A DNA stretch of 64,000 nucleotides from Paraphysomonas bandaiensis (lineage: Eukaryota > Chrysophyceae): positions 62,001 to 126,000 of the forward strand of contig CBFFRP010000046.1 in the NCBI GenBank assembly GCA_965644295.1. The letters are read 5' to 3'. A model generated the notes under the pieces. The model did not search any database. It was not told the DNA's origin and saw nothing but the letters and a program-made list of their open reading frames with translations. This document shows positions 22,201 to 31,907 of this stretch, one piece after another (positions within the stretch are counted from its first letter, which is position 1; every line of letters begins with the position of its first letter). Made by a program: the position numbers and the translations under genes.

Positions 22201-24039
22201 CTGCTTTGACTGCTAGTGGTGGTGGGCCGCGCACTCTGAATGATATAGAGCAGGACCAGCGTCGACGAGAAGAGGAGAAAGACGCTTTACAGAAGAAAAA
22301 GGAGCGGCTCATGGAAGAAGACTCCCGGCTCACACGACAGTTACACACTCTGAAAAGTAACCTTGCTGATAAAGATAGGGCCCTTATGGAAGTGGTTAGC
22401 CGTGTGGCTCGTGTAACGGACTTGAAGGATCGACTAAAACTTCTTGATGATAAAGAAGGCGAAATAATGACGAGAAAGGGAACGAGAATCCGCAGCAAGG
22501 TCCAACTGGAACAGAGGGCCATGCAGTTGGAATCGGAGGATAAATCTGCTAGAGATACACTGATGCGGGTAGAGGCACAATCTCGTCATGAGTTGGAGGA
22601 AGTGCAGGCATTGCGTGCGGAGGTAATGAGAGTCAGTGAGCAGTGCTCGGAGAGTGGCAAGAGGTATGAGGACATGAACCTTGACGGTGTGGAGCGGGAG
22701 ATCGACGGTGTCAATCGCGAGCTTGAGAGTAAAGATAAAGCCCTTGCCGAGCTGGATCCGAGAATACGGGATCTCGAGCAGCAGCTGTCACAAAGAGAGC
22801 GGACAAAGAAGATAGTAGCGGACAATATATCTGTGCGTAGTGCCCGTCGTGAAGTGGAGGAGTTGAAGATTGAACTGGCTGAGGTTGAGCGGCGTGTAGA
22901 GTCCTGTGGTGGTGGGCGGCGTGTACATGACGTTGCGAGAGAGATCCAGCGTGTAGAACAGGAGAAACAGAAGCTGGAGAGGGAGCAGCATACTCACAAG
23001 GTTTATAGAGGCTTTTCCTGATATTATTTACAACAACTGTTTACTCTGTCAGGGTCGTATGGATGTGACGATAGAACAGATAAGTGAATTGAAGAAAAAA
23101 CTGAAGGGGCCCCTGTATAAGAATATCGATGACAGACACCGGTAGAGTATATGGACCAGTGTGTGCAGTTATGTGACTAGTTTTCTTTTCACCGTAGGGT
23201 GAAGAATATCGAATATGAAACCACTTTGCTGGCAGTGAGCGACTTGGACTGCTACCACCAAGCCCTTGACTCTGCCTTGCAGCGGTTTCATACTTTGCGC
23301 ATTGATGAGATAAACAAGGTTGTTTAAGAATTTTCCCACTTTCCCGAGCTGATAGGATATATGCGCTCGTGTTAAATGTAGATTATTAAAGAGCTCTGGC
23401 AGTTAATATACCGCGGGGGGGATATCGACATGATAGAGCTCGTTTCTGGTAGCGAGGACGGAGGGGGAAGAGCAAGCAAAAGCTATAACTACAGGGTAGT
23501 CATGCGCAAGGGAGATACTCCACTGGATATGCGTGGGCGTTGTTCGGCTGGTCAGAGAGTGCTGGCGAGTATTGTGATCCGGCTTGCACTGGCTGAGACC
23601 TTTTGCGTTAGCTGCGGCATGCTGGTTGGTTGTTAGCGATTTGTTTATATCCATTAATTGTGCTTGTAGGCCCTGGATGAACCCACAACGAATTTGGATG
23701 AGGCGCACAAGGCGGGGCTAGCCCACGCTCTTTCTCGAATTATCAGTAGCCGATGCCAGCAGCAGAATTTTCAGTTGATCATTATTACGCACGATGAGGT
23801 ATGTAAACTATGTGCACGGCGTAGTCTAGTTACAATGAAATAGGATTTTGTCCGCATGATGAACACGGAGCTGTCCTCTATGACGGATTTCAGTCTGCCC
23901 GAGCATTACTTTAGAATATCAAGACAGGAAGAGGGAAACTCTAGTAAATACTTCAGGTGAAAACGTACCTTAAATGCACTTCCAACTTCTGAATTTTGTT
24001 TACAGCCATATTGAGAAAATTCCATGGGATGATATGTAA
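19218..24039 (+). CDS. RAD50: RAD50 DNA double-strand break repair ATPase
   Basis: SMC-like ATPase of the MRE11-RAD50-NBS1 complex, acting in DNA end detection, tethering and telomere maintenance. Twelve exons: 19218-19319, 19470-19979, 20049-20198, 20251-21693, 21743-21895, 21942-23000, 23053-23141, 23198-23318, 23382-23624, 23670-23798, 23844-23956 and 24006-24039, in phase throughout, 1381 residues. [17 protein letters not shown] is the canonical N-terminus; Walker A ([10 protein letters not shown]) is made by joining exons 1 and 2. Long coiled coils flank the zinc hook RICPCCEKG (CxxC) at the exon 4-5 junction. The signature motif is [20 protein letters not shown]; Walker B is [12 protein letters not shown]; the switch histidine lies in IIITHDE. 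Nothing looks broken. Confidence 0.97.
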
Positions 24040-24539
24040 CTGGAATAACTCGAACATTGCGGTTTATTGCTGCAATTCACACTAAAAATATTTTTGCTAT
24101 TTTTGGCACACATCAGTCCTGCTGTACATTGCTGACAGAATGATATAGTCGCCCATTTAAATAGTTTTAAAACTGTCTAGTCGTATTCACTTTTATTACT
24201 TGATATTTCTTTAATCCTATGACTATACTCGGCTTATTCACGGCATGTTGTAATACGTACGTTTTGAAGCATATAGTAGGTCTGATCGATTCATAGCAAA
24301 GTGTGTTGAAATGAAAACTGTGCCTACAATGTCTTTTTTAGTCTTTTATTTGGAATAATAATTGAGAGATTGAGCAAACGGCAAATTATGCTTCGACCTA
24401 ACAAATGCAATACTGATTTCGTTGGTAATTTGGGGGGTATCAAGCAGCGTGCATAAAAAGTACTTGAATTACCGATTAAACTAATTAATTATTACATATT
24501 GAATTAGTTTTCAATGAAAGTAATATAGGTGTATGTATT
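24040..24539. other. Intergenic, nothing recognised
   Basis: AT-rich 500 bp after the RAD50 stop codon, presumably including its 3' untranslated region. No repeat copy or ORF stands out before the repeat beginning near 24540. Confidence 0.5.
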
Positions 24540-25090
24540 ATCCATCCACCCTCAACAAAGTCGGACTTGCACCTTTTCGTGGTGTACTGGGGTCTGGGGG
24601 ATAAGTACCGGAGAGATTCTCTCTGGGAAACAAACGTGAGCCGTAAACATTAACAGCATATATTGGTCTGCCCACTCATAGCCGAATGCTTGTGTGGTAC
24701 ATGGGACACCAATAAAAGTGTCACTTGTGTAGACGTCTTTGGGCCGTGACGAATAAACAGGCATCCGGGAATGGGCCCACCTCAAGGGCATCTGGAACAG
24801 AACCCACCTGAAGTGTAGCCGGGGTATTGGGCTGCCTGCTGAAGTCAAGCATCCAGGATGTTCACCTTGAGAACTCAGAGCGGAAGTGGTCGAACCTTGG
24901 TGCTTGCGGCGACGCACAAGCAGCTTCCGTAGCGTTCAGTAGTAGAATAAAAAAAGTGTATACTGATTAGTTGCAGGTAGAGGTCTAACTAGTTTGTCTA
25001 GCATTCATCTAGCTACTATGTTGGTGCAGGTTTTTAACACCTATTGCTAATAATAAGACTTTCAATATATGCCTTATCGATAGAGCTGTA
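24540..25090 (+). repeat. Interspersed repeat family A, most complete copy (~550 bp)
   Basis: Forward copy taken as the reference: CTCAACAAAGTCGGACTTGC at the start, an ATAAGTACCGGAGAGATTCT block, a GTGTCACTTGTGTAGACGTC block, AATGGGCCCACCTCAAGGGC, the GCTTGCGGCGACGCACAAGC hairpin, and an end block GGTGCAGGTTTTTAACACC followed by TATTGCTAATAATAAGACTT. Open frames here are repeat sequence, not genes. It might be a solo LTR or a non-autonomous element; I could not fix its ends or find a target-site duplication. Confidence 0.85.
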
Positions 25091-25194
25091 TCCACCAAGT
25101 TACCAAAGTAACGTAAAACTCTCGCCCAGTTGATAGATAATTAGAAGTGCATACTATTGTGCTACAACAAAGTCGGACTATTGTGTACGTAATA

Positions 25195-25375
25195 ATATAT
25201 TAAAAGTCTTGTTATTTAGCAATAGGCGTTAAAAACGTGCACCAAAATAGTGGCTAGTTGAATGCTAGACATACTAGTTAGACCGCTACCCATAACTACT
25301 CAGCACAAATTCTATTATCCTACTATTTAACGCTACAGAAGCTGCTTGTGCGTCGCCGCAAGCACCAAGGTGCGA
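25195..25375 (-). repeat. Interspersed repeat family A, truncated reverse copy
   Basis: Reverse-oriented 3' third of the family, from AAAGTCTTGTTATTTAGCAA to GCAAGCACCAAGGTGCGACC. It stops where the next forward copy begins, giving another head-to-head arrangement of family members. Confidence 0.82.
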
Positions 25376-25870
25376 CCTACGTATTAATATTAATTATCGA
25401 TTTCAGGTTAGCGGAGTCAATTATTTAGTGCTAAAAGGTCCACAAGATGCACTTTACACCTCAATACCGTCTGAGACTCGCACCTTTTTGTGCTATTCTG
25501 GGAGATTAGTACCGGAAGTATTTCTCCCGGAAACTAGAGTGAACCGCATATATATAGTCAGCAGATATTGTTCTGCTCACTCATAGCCTAATAAGTGTCA
25601 CTTGTGTAAGCGTGTTTGGACCGCCTGCTGAAGTCAAGCATCCGGTAATTGGCCCACCTCCAGGACATCCAACATCTGGGGTATTGGGCTGCCTGCTGCA
25701 GTCAAGCATTCGGGCTGTTCACCTTGAGGACTCAAAAGTCCTGAAGGCAACAGATATCATGTATATATGTATATCAACATTCTGCTTGCTCACAGTGTTT
25801 GCTTTGAGTGAGAGGGCAAAAGTGGTTGCACCTTGGTGCTTGCGGTGACTCACAAGCAGCTGTCGTTATA
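25376..25870 (+). repeat. Interspersed repeat family A, forward copy upstream of the Copia element
   Basis: Starts with TACGTATTAATATTAATT and GATTTCAGGTTAGCGGAGTC, also found at about 34735-34780, then the shared core and a GGACTCAAAAGTCC hairpin, ending in the ACAAGCAGCTGTCG block. It lies about 300 bp upstream of the Copia gag start, so it could be that element's 5' LTR, but no matching 3' LTR follows the element. Confidence 0.8.
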
Positions 25871-26175
25871 TAGTAGGAAATAAGAGTTAAGCATTGACTG
25901 TTGAGATCTGAAGATTCTATATACTTGCAATTGAGTGCAGTATTATGTGAGATGCAAGGATCGAAAGATATATATGTAATTAGTACATTATATTATGTAG
26001 TATGAAACTGAAGTAGAAGTGGATGACTATACAGGATACGATCACTGAGTGGGTGGTTTGTACACTATAGTAGTAAATGAATGGTGTTGAACACATCGAA
26101 CACAACTTAGGTTCTTTATCATGTAATGTTTATAATTTCATCTTATCAGTTGAGAATAGAAAACCTTAGCAAATA

Positions 26176-28449
26176 ATGTCAACTTCTGTTATGGTAGCGA
26201 ATGCTAGTTGTAGGGATGGGGAAGATGACAAGAAGCTACGGTTTGACAAGAACCAAGCAGACTATTCAGCGAGAAAAATCAAGATGCATCTAATGAAGAA
26301 AAACCGAAACCATCTTGGCTTGGAGGACCCGCCAGCCGGAGGAAGGAATTTAGAGTCATGGAGAGAGCGTAATGATACCTGTGTTAGTACTATTTGGGAG
26401 GCTTGCGAGCATGACCCTGATGTGTTGGAGGTAGCCAATCAATATTTGGAGGGGAAGGCAATTTTACCTGCTGATGATCCTGCTAAGGAGGTGTTATCCA
26501 GTGAGCTCCTTCAGACACTGGTTGATAGGTTCAGAGGCGAGATTGGGACGGTATTGGAGAAGACTACGGCAGAATACCATTCGTTCAAAATAAGGCCGGG
26601 GGAAAAGGTGTCTGTTGGGGTAGATCGACTGAACGGTATAATCCAGAAGCTCATAAAATTGGGACAACCGCAGACAGAGGCAAGTAAATTAGCAAAGATA
26701 AAAGCAGCGCTGCAGATAGAGGAATTACATGATTTATGGATGTCGGTAGCGATGATGCCTAAAGCAACAACTACATTTGATTCGGTGAAAGAGGCTTGTG
26801 AAGAGTATGACGAGGCTATGACGCAGCTGAAGAAACTAAAGGGAGACAAATCTGAAGAGATCAATTTTACGGCGTCGAAGGAGCCAGTGGTTTGTTCATT
26901 TTGTCGGAAGAAGGGACATGTAGCAGCGAATTGTTATGCTAAGGAACGACAAAGAAAAATGGATAAGTTCAAAAGAAAAGGGAAGACAAAGGAAAAGGCT
27001 TCGAAGAGTGTGCAGCAGCCAGGATCAAAGGATTATACTGGTTGTCATATCTGTGGAGATTTTAGTCATAAAGCCCGACAGTGCAAGTCGAAAAAACGGA
27101 AGAACATAAAAAACCCGGATAATGAGAATCCTCGAAAATCGAACAGGAAATTCGAGACAGAATGGAAGAAATACGTCAACGACGGAGAGTCGTCGGATGA
27201 TGAAGCGAATATGTTTGGAGAAGAGGTTTTGCTATCGGTGGATACGTCGGAAGAACCTCGTGTATATCTGGACAGTTGTGCAAGTAAAAGACTGTTTATA
27301 GTAAAGGATAAAATTGCACTGGAGTCATTTACTCCTGAGTTTGGGGCAATCCAACTAACTAGAAAGGGTTCTCAATTGGAGACACAGGGAACTGGTACAT
27401 TCGGGGAATGGAGAGACATCAGAGTTAGTGAAGAAGCGGTGAAGAACATTGTGTCAGGAGGGATGCTGAGATCAATGGGATACGGATTACAACTGCTTCG
27501 AAAGCCTAAAATCGTGGAATTGGACTCTGGAAACGAGGTGTTGACTGGAGAGTACGATGAGCATGGAGGGATGCCGTATGTGGACTTGATGGAGGTGTTA
27601 AATCTGCCAAATGTGTCTATGTGCAATCAGATGGAGGAGGTAAATTTGTCGGATAATACAGGACAAGATGCGTTGGATCGCTTACATGAGCGTACTGGAC
27701 ATGTCTCGAAATCGAAGTTATTAGAAGCTCACCGACACATGTTATTCAGAGGATCAGGACTACAACGACATCACCTTTCGAAGGCAAAGGAGAAGAGTTG
27801 CAAGAAACCCCTGTGTAAATGGTGTGCCAAGGCGAAGATAACCAGGCATTCGTTCAAATCACGGGACAACGAAGAGCTAAGCGCAGTCAGGTTCCTGGAA
27901 AGAGTAACAGCGGACATCTCCGTCTATCTCAATTGTGAATCCAGACAAGGGTATAAGTACGTGCTCCTATTTACGGACTTAGCAACAAAGATGATATGGG
28001 AATATGGACTGAGGACTCGAAGCGGAGAGGAGGTGTTCAAATGTCTACGACACTTGTGCGAGGTCCACTTAGTGAAGTACGAGGGGTGGAACCGTATAGT
28101 GGAGTATCATGCCGATGGAGGATCCGAACTTATTAGTCAGCAGATAAGAGAGTATCTGTTGCAGCGATATGGGACTCGGGTGTCACATACAACACGAGAC
28201 ACGCCAGAGCTCAACGCGGTGTCTGAGAGGAAATTCCGAACAATTGGGGAGATGACACTGACGATGTTGACGGCATCTGGACTTCCAAAGTCGTTCTGGT
28301 TTGATGCTTATCAAACTGCATGTTACATTGTGCGACGAATGCCAACTCGGACGTGGCAAGGATGGATGTCTCCATATGAGTGTGTCCCAGGGGGAGCGTT
28401 CCCAGCCTATCGTGGCTACGGAAATGGGGGTGCAAAGCATATGTGCTAA
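26176..28449 (+). CDS. Copia Gag-protease-integrase polyprotein (first frame)
   Basis: A 757-residue frame. The Gag region (about 1-235) is followed by two CCHC zinc knuckles, CSFCRKKGHVAANC near 239 and CHICGDFSHKARQC near 290. The protease active site reads VYLDSCAS near 364, with Cys where DSG or DTG is usual. A GAG pre-integrase/zinc-binding region (LHERTGHVSKSKLL and KPLCKWCAKAKITRHSF) precedes the integrase core with the D-D-E triad in TADISVY (about 579), YHADGGSEL (about 645) and NAVSERKFRTI (about 683). The frame stops soon after a GGGGG run near 28395; coding similarity continues in another frame, so a single-base change there probably broke it. Confidence 0.92.
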   Translation: MSTSVMVANASCRDGEDDKKLRFDKNQADYSARKIKMHLMKKNRNHLGLEDPPAGGRNLESWRERNDTCVSTIWEACEHDPDVLEVANQYLEGKAILPADDPAKEVLSSELLQTLVDRFRGEIGTVLEKTTAEYHSFKIRPGEKVSVGVDRLNGIIQKLIKLGQPQTEASKLAKIKAALQIEELHDLWMSVAMMPKATTTFDSVKEACEEYDEAMTQLKKLKGDKSEEINFTASKEPVVCSFCRKKGHVAANCYAKERQRKMDKFKRKGKTKEKASKSVQQPGSKDYTGCHICGDFSHKARQCKSKKRKNIKNPDNENPRKSNRKFETEWKKYVNDGESSDDEANMFGEEVLLSVDTSEEPRVYLDSCASKRLFIVKDKIALESFTPEFGAIQLTRKGSQLETQGTGTFGEWRDIRVSEEAVKNIVSGGMLRSMGYGLQLLRKPKIVELDSGNEVLTGEYDEHGGMPYVDLMEVLNLPNVSMCNQMEEVNLSDNTGQDALDRLHERTGHVSKSKLLEAHRHMLFRGSGLQRHHLSKAKEKSCKKPLCKWCAKAKITRHSFKSRDNEELSAVRFLERVTADISVYLNCESRQGYKYVLLFTDLATKMIWEYGLRTRSGEEVFKCLRHLCEVHLVKYEGWNRIVEYHADGGSELISQQIREYLLQRYGTRVSHTTRDTPELNAVSERKFRTIGEMTLTMLTASGLPKSFWFDAYQTACYIVRRMPTRTWQGWMSPYECVPGGAFPAYRGYGNGGAKHMC

Positions 28450-29888
28450 CACCCAAGGCCGACAGGAGGAAGGACTGGGAGGACAAAGCAATGACAGGTT
28501 ATTTCATAGGGTATCCAGCTGATCGAAAAGGATACAAGGTGCTAGTGGGGGACACCGTAGTACACTCTGTACATGTATTATTTGATGAATCGGTACCTGA
28601 GAGGTCTCAGGATTATTATAGAGAGCTGGAGGAGGCTCAAGTGGCTATAGATCCCGAGGCTCGTCAACCGGGTGAGTTTGAGTATCTTATCGGAAAGCAC
28701 CATGAGGATGGTGGTCTGCTATACAAGACTAACAGAGTGGTGATAAGGAAGGGACTTATTGTAGGATACCGGTCGTTGGTTACTGGTAACCAGGTTCAAG
28801 TGGAGGATAAAACTCCTATTCATATTGCTGACATCAAGAAGATGACAGAGGATCTTGCGCAGAGGGTGGTTAGGGCCAGAGTTACTGACAACCGTGACGG
28901 CGGTATCAGCGGAGTGGTGCCACAGCAGTCGGAAAGTGGGCAGGTGCAGCCCCAGGCTGACTCAGCATTACCTTCGGGGGAAGGGACCCCTGCCGAGAAT
29001 CATCCGCACGGCAAACGCGCAAGAACTCCAAGGACGGTAACGAATGTGTCGGTGTTAGGACAAATCCATCATTTGAGTGATGAGAGTGATGTGAGTGACC
29101 TTTTACAGGAGGCAGACTCAGTGTGGATGTCAGCGGAAGAGTCGACAGTGCCTCAGACACATCGTGAGTCCTTGGAGAGTGCCGAGCACAGGGAGTGGAG
29201 ACGAGCTCGCCGTGTAGAGCGAGAGGGTTTGGCGAAGCGAGACACCATGGAGGTGACTCGTATACCGGACGGAGTCGTCCCACTGCACTCCAAGTACGTC
29301 TATGGAAAGAAGTACGATAAGGAGGGAGAGGTCCGCCGATATAAGGCTCGTCTTGTAGCAATCGGTTGTGGACAGCAGTCGAGTGGTTGGGCGAACCATT
29401 TCGCACCCGTTGTTAAGGGGGTAACAGTGCGACTGTTAATCGCCATAGCTTTCGTGATGAACATGGTAATTCATCAACTGGATGTGTCTAACGCATTTCT
29501 ATATGCAGATATAGAGGGGGATGTATATATGAAGGCAACTCCGGACTTTCAGCTGCCTGAGGGGTACTGCTTTAAGTTGAAGAAGTCGTTATACGGGCTT
29601 CGGAGTTCCCCGCGGTCGTGGTGGAAAACATTGGATAAATTCATACGATCTATGCATTTTAAACCATGTGTATTAGACCCGTGTTTGTATTATCAGTATA
29701 AGGGCGATGAATTGATATTATTAACGATATATGTGGATGATATCCTAGTGTTAGGTCGTGATGTCAACATAGTGAAGGATATTAAAGCTCAACTGTGTGC
29801 CCGGTTTGATATGAAGGATATGGGCGAGATGGAACATTTTCTGAATGTTTATAATTTCATCTTATCAGTTGAGAATAGAAAACCTTAG
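28398..29888 (+). CDS. Copia reverse transcriptase (second frame, 3'-truncated)
   Basis: Continues the polyprotein from SVPSLSWLRKWGCKAYVL, the end of the integrase region, through a low-complexity linker to the reverse transcriptase. Visible blocks: YKARLVAIGCGQQ, HFAPVVKGVTVRLLIAIA, HQLDVSNAFLYADIEGDVYM (catalytic Asp), KLKKSLYGLRSSPRSWW, and the TIYVDDILVLG motif near 29735. Homology ends at MGEMEHFL; the last 15 codons read the 68-bp repeat and stop. RNase H is absent. A +1 join near 28395 would restore the family order, but whether it is a mutation or a programmed shift cannot be told from one copy. Confidence 0.9.
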   Translation, partial: VPSLSWLRKWGCKAYVLTPKADRRKDWEDKAMTGYFIGYPADRKGYKVLVGDTVVHSVHVLFDESVPERSQDYYRELEEAQVAIDPEARQPGEFEYLIGKHHEDGGLLYKTNRVVIRKGLIVGYRSLVTGNQVQVEDKTPIHIADIKKMTEDLAQRVVRARVTDNRDGGISGVVPQQSESGQVQPQADSALPSGEGTPAENHPHGKRARTPRTVTNVSVLGQIHHLSDESDVSDLLQEADSVWMSAEESTVPQTHRESLESAEHREWRRARRVEREGLAKRDTMEVTRIPDGVVPLHSKYVYGKKYDKEGEVRRYKARLVAIGCGQQSSGWANHFAPVVKGVTVRLLIAIAFVMNMVIHQLDVSNAFLYADIEGDVYMKATPDFQLPEGYCFKLKKSLYGLRSSPRSWWKTLDKFIRSMHFKPCVLDPCLYYQYKGDELILLTIYVDDILVLGRDVNIVKDIKAQLCARFDMKDMGEMEHFLNVYNFILSVENRKP

Positions 29889-29911
29889 CAAATAATGTCA
29901 ACTTCTGTTAT

Positions 29912-30358
29912 TGACACATAAACGCCTATTTTGCTAATAATAGGACATTCACTACTACTATGCGGGAAAGGTTGCTATATGAATTACTTCATACACATCA
30001 GAAAAGGCATCAATTACTACTGAGTGTACATTATTCCCAAACGCAATGAGAAAATACTAAAATGCACATTTTCGGATCATAGTAGAAAGAGGAAACTATT
30101 TCGCAAAATGACCATGCCAGTATCAAATTATATTTAATATTATTTCCAGTGCATTAGCGCTATATATGAGCACAACCGGCTAGCTAATAACCGTCGTTAT
30201 AACCTACAACTAACTATAGATTACCCCAAACCAAATGCTAAAAGCTATATCGGTGCCACAATGGACATCAACATCAAGCAGGGCATAGAGAAATAGGACA
30301 TTGTTCGTTGTCAAAGCAACGTGGCTTCCATATAGGAGGCGGCGTCTCAATAGAGAGC
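29912..30358. other. Intergenic with a fragment of the family A end block
   Basis: Just after the Copia end lies AAACGCCTATTTTGCTAATA, a diverged piece of the family A terminus. The remaining ~400 bp up to the SERBP1-like stop codon are AT-rich and show nothing else recognisable. Confidence 0.6.
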
Positions 30359-31390
30359 TTAGAGTGAAGGAAAGGCCGAGGCATCATTGATGTCGACGCG
30401 AGATTCCTGACCACCCTTACGAGGTCCAGGAGCTCCCCGGCCTCTTCCGCCTCTGCCCTCCCCTCTTCCTCCACGACCACGGCCACCTCTGGCCTCGCGA
30501 CGATCATTGCGCTCTTGCTCAGAGGGACCACAAGAAAATCCGACGTCCAGAACCTGAGCATTCTTGGCTGCAAGCGCATATCAGTGACACTCAGAATAGC
30601 ATATCAATGTACTCACCGGAACGCTTGTCCTTCTTGTTGCGCTGAGAAGACTTGGCACCGCCCAAAGCAATGAAGGTGTCTTCTTCCTCCTCCTTGGTCC
30701 TCAAGCCAGAAAAGTCAGCCTCAACCTTGCGAACAGAGACCTCCCCAAAAATTTCGGCATTAGCACGGGAGCTGTTGCGAGTAGCGAGGTACTCATCGAG
30801 AGTGTATGTGGGCACCTCAGGCTCAGCCTCTACCTCAGGCTCGGCAACCCATCCGACAGCCTCGGCACCCTCCTCACCGGAGGCAGTAGCCTCGACATCA
30901 ATGTCCTCTTTCACAGCCTGCTCGGCCTCCTTGTTGGGGTTGCCCCAGTTGGCCTTTCCAGCACCGCCCTTTGCAACTTCCTTTCCACTAATGATAATGA
31001 GTTAGAGAAAACCTAATCCACTACAGCATTGCTCACCGTCCAGTGCCACTGCGTCTGTCAAACTCACGCTTTCTAGGAGGAGCATCTCCCTTCTCGTGTT
31101 TGCCGCCACGGCCAGATCGACCCCCTCTGTTGCCGCGCCCTCCTCCACGACCAGATCCGGGCTTCTCAGAAGCAGATGGGGCTGACTCCACTACAGGGGC
31201 GGGAGCGGCCTTTGATTTGGTCTGGTTTCCTTTATTTGCCCCTATAGATATGTATATATGAGCACACGCACACATATGTATATATATGCAGACACACACC
31301 ACTCTTAGTGTTAGTTGAGGTCTTGGAGGTAGACACCTTTGTGAATGTCTCATCCTCATCATCTGATTCAAGAACAGAAAAGAAATTCAT
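30359..31390 (-). CDS. SERBP1/HABP4 (PAI-RBP1) family RNA- and ribosome-binding protein
   Basis: Exons 31390-31300, 31241-31037, 30987-30617 and 30567-30359, 291 residues. The family binds RNA through RGG boxes and can occupy the mRNA channel of idle ribosomes. Order: a short acidic N-terminus (MNFFSVLESDDEDE), an RGG box (GRGGGRGNRGGRSGRGG), the family signature KREFDRRSGTGRGKEVAKGG followed by GKANWGN, an acidic stretch, TYTLDEYLATR, and a C-terminal RGG box ending DASAFPSL. The second half of the signature spans the exon 2-3 junction, which supports that splice. The first intron holds (CA/TA)n simple sequence. It is head-to-head with geranylgeranyltransferase I beta. Confidence 0.92.
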
Positions 31391-31907
31391 GACTTACACC
31401 TTCTCTATACTGCGAATGATGCTGACTGCTCTTTTAATGCAATTAGAATCCGCACTGTGAAACAAACACAACGCAAGCAGTCTGATTTGGTGGACTACAG
31501 CAGCAGTGGTGAAGAAAAAACACAAAAACGGGAAGATATGAGTCACTGATATACTCACCCCACGATAAGAGGCATCTTGAAGAGGACCGAGAGAAGTTTC
31601 AGTTTATGCTTTTTATGTGAGATGCTGTATTCTCATCAGTATTTTCTGTATTTGGCAGACACGAACTACGTACCTACCTACCTACCTACCTACCTACATA
31701 CAGTACATACATACATACATACATACATACATACATACATACATACATACATACATACATACATACATACATACATACATACATACATACATACATACAT
31801 ACATACATACATACATACATACATACATACATACACAGCAAGGGTTAGAATCATGCAGTGTTTGATCTATTGAACAGATCATCATTACTTAGAATACTCT
31901 GGTAGCT
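31391..31907. promoter_or_regulatory. Head-to-head intergenic region with large microsatellite
   Basis: The 517 bp between the SERBP1-like and GGTase-I beta starts. ACTACAGCAGCAGTGG at about 31495 fits the CAGCAG word of the other divergent gaps. The downstream half is a tetranucleotide microsatellite. Repeat length here could influence both promoters, but that is speculation. Confidence 0.5.
31670..31834 (+). repeat. Tetranucleotide microsatellite, (TACC)n then (ATAC)n
   Basis: About six TACC units run into about thirty ATAC units with one interruption (AGTACATAC). The frames through it (THYI-like on one strand, YVCM-like on the other) are artefacts of the repeat. Confidence 0.97.

Larger units (their letters stand above)
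26125..29911 (+). mobile_element. Ty1/Copia-type LTR retrotransposon, 3'-truncated and frameshifted
   Basis: Gene order gag, protease, integrase, reverse transcriptase defines the Copia class. The element is bounded by a perfect 68-bp direct repeat (26125-26192 and 29844-29911): the first copy spans the gag leader and start codon, the second abruptly replaces the reverse transcriptase a little after its YVDD catalytic motif. The remainder of reverse transcriptase, RNase H and the 3' LTR are absent. With the frameshift near 28395 this makes the copy non-autonomous. It sits in the tail-to-tail gap between RAD50 and the SERBP1-like gene. Confidence 0.93.

Noticed and set aside
24552-24917. 121-residue ORF similar in translation to the one at 16042-16314
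   Set aside because: The similarity is nucleotide-level repetition of family A; frames in other copies are not kept open and the repeat shows no codon-like conservation.
24880-24920. tRNA-like B-box (GGTTCGACC in reverse) in repeat family A, suggesting a tRNA-derived SINE
   Set aside because: Other copies read GGTTGCACC or GGTGCGACC, so the B-box is not conserved, and no matching A-box was seen.
31577-31885. Open frames on both strands through the ATAC repeat (THYI-like and YVCM-like)
   Set aside because: They are translations of a tetranucleotide microsatellite with no other coding signal.
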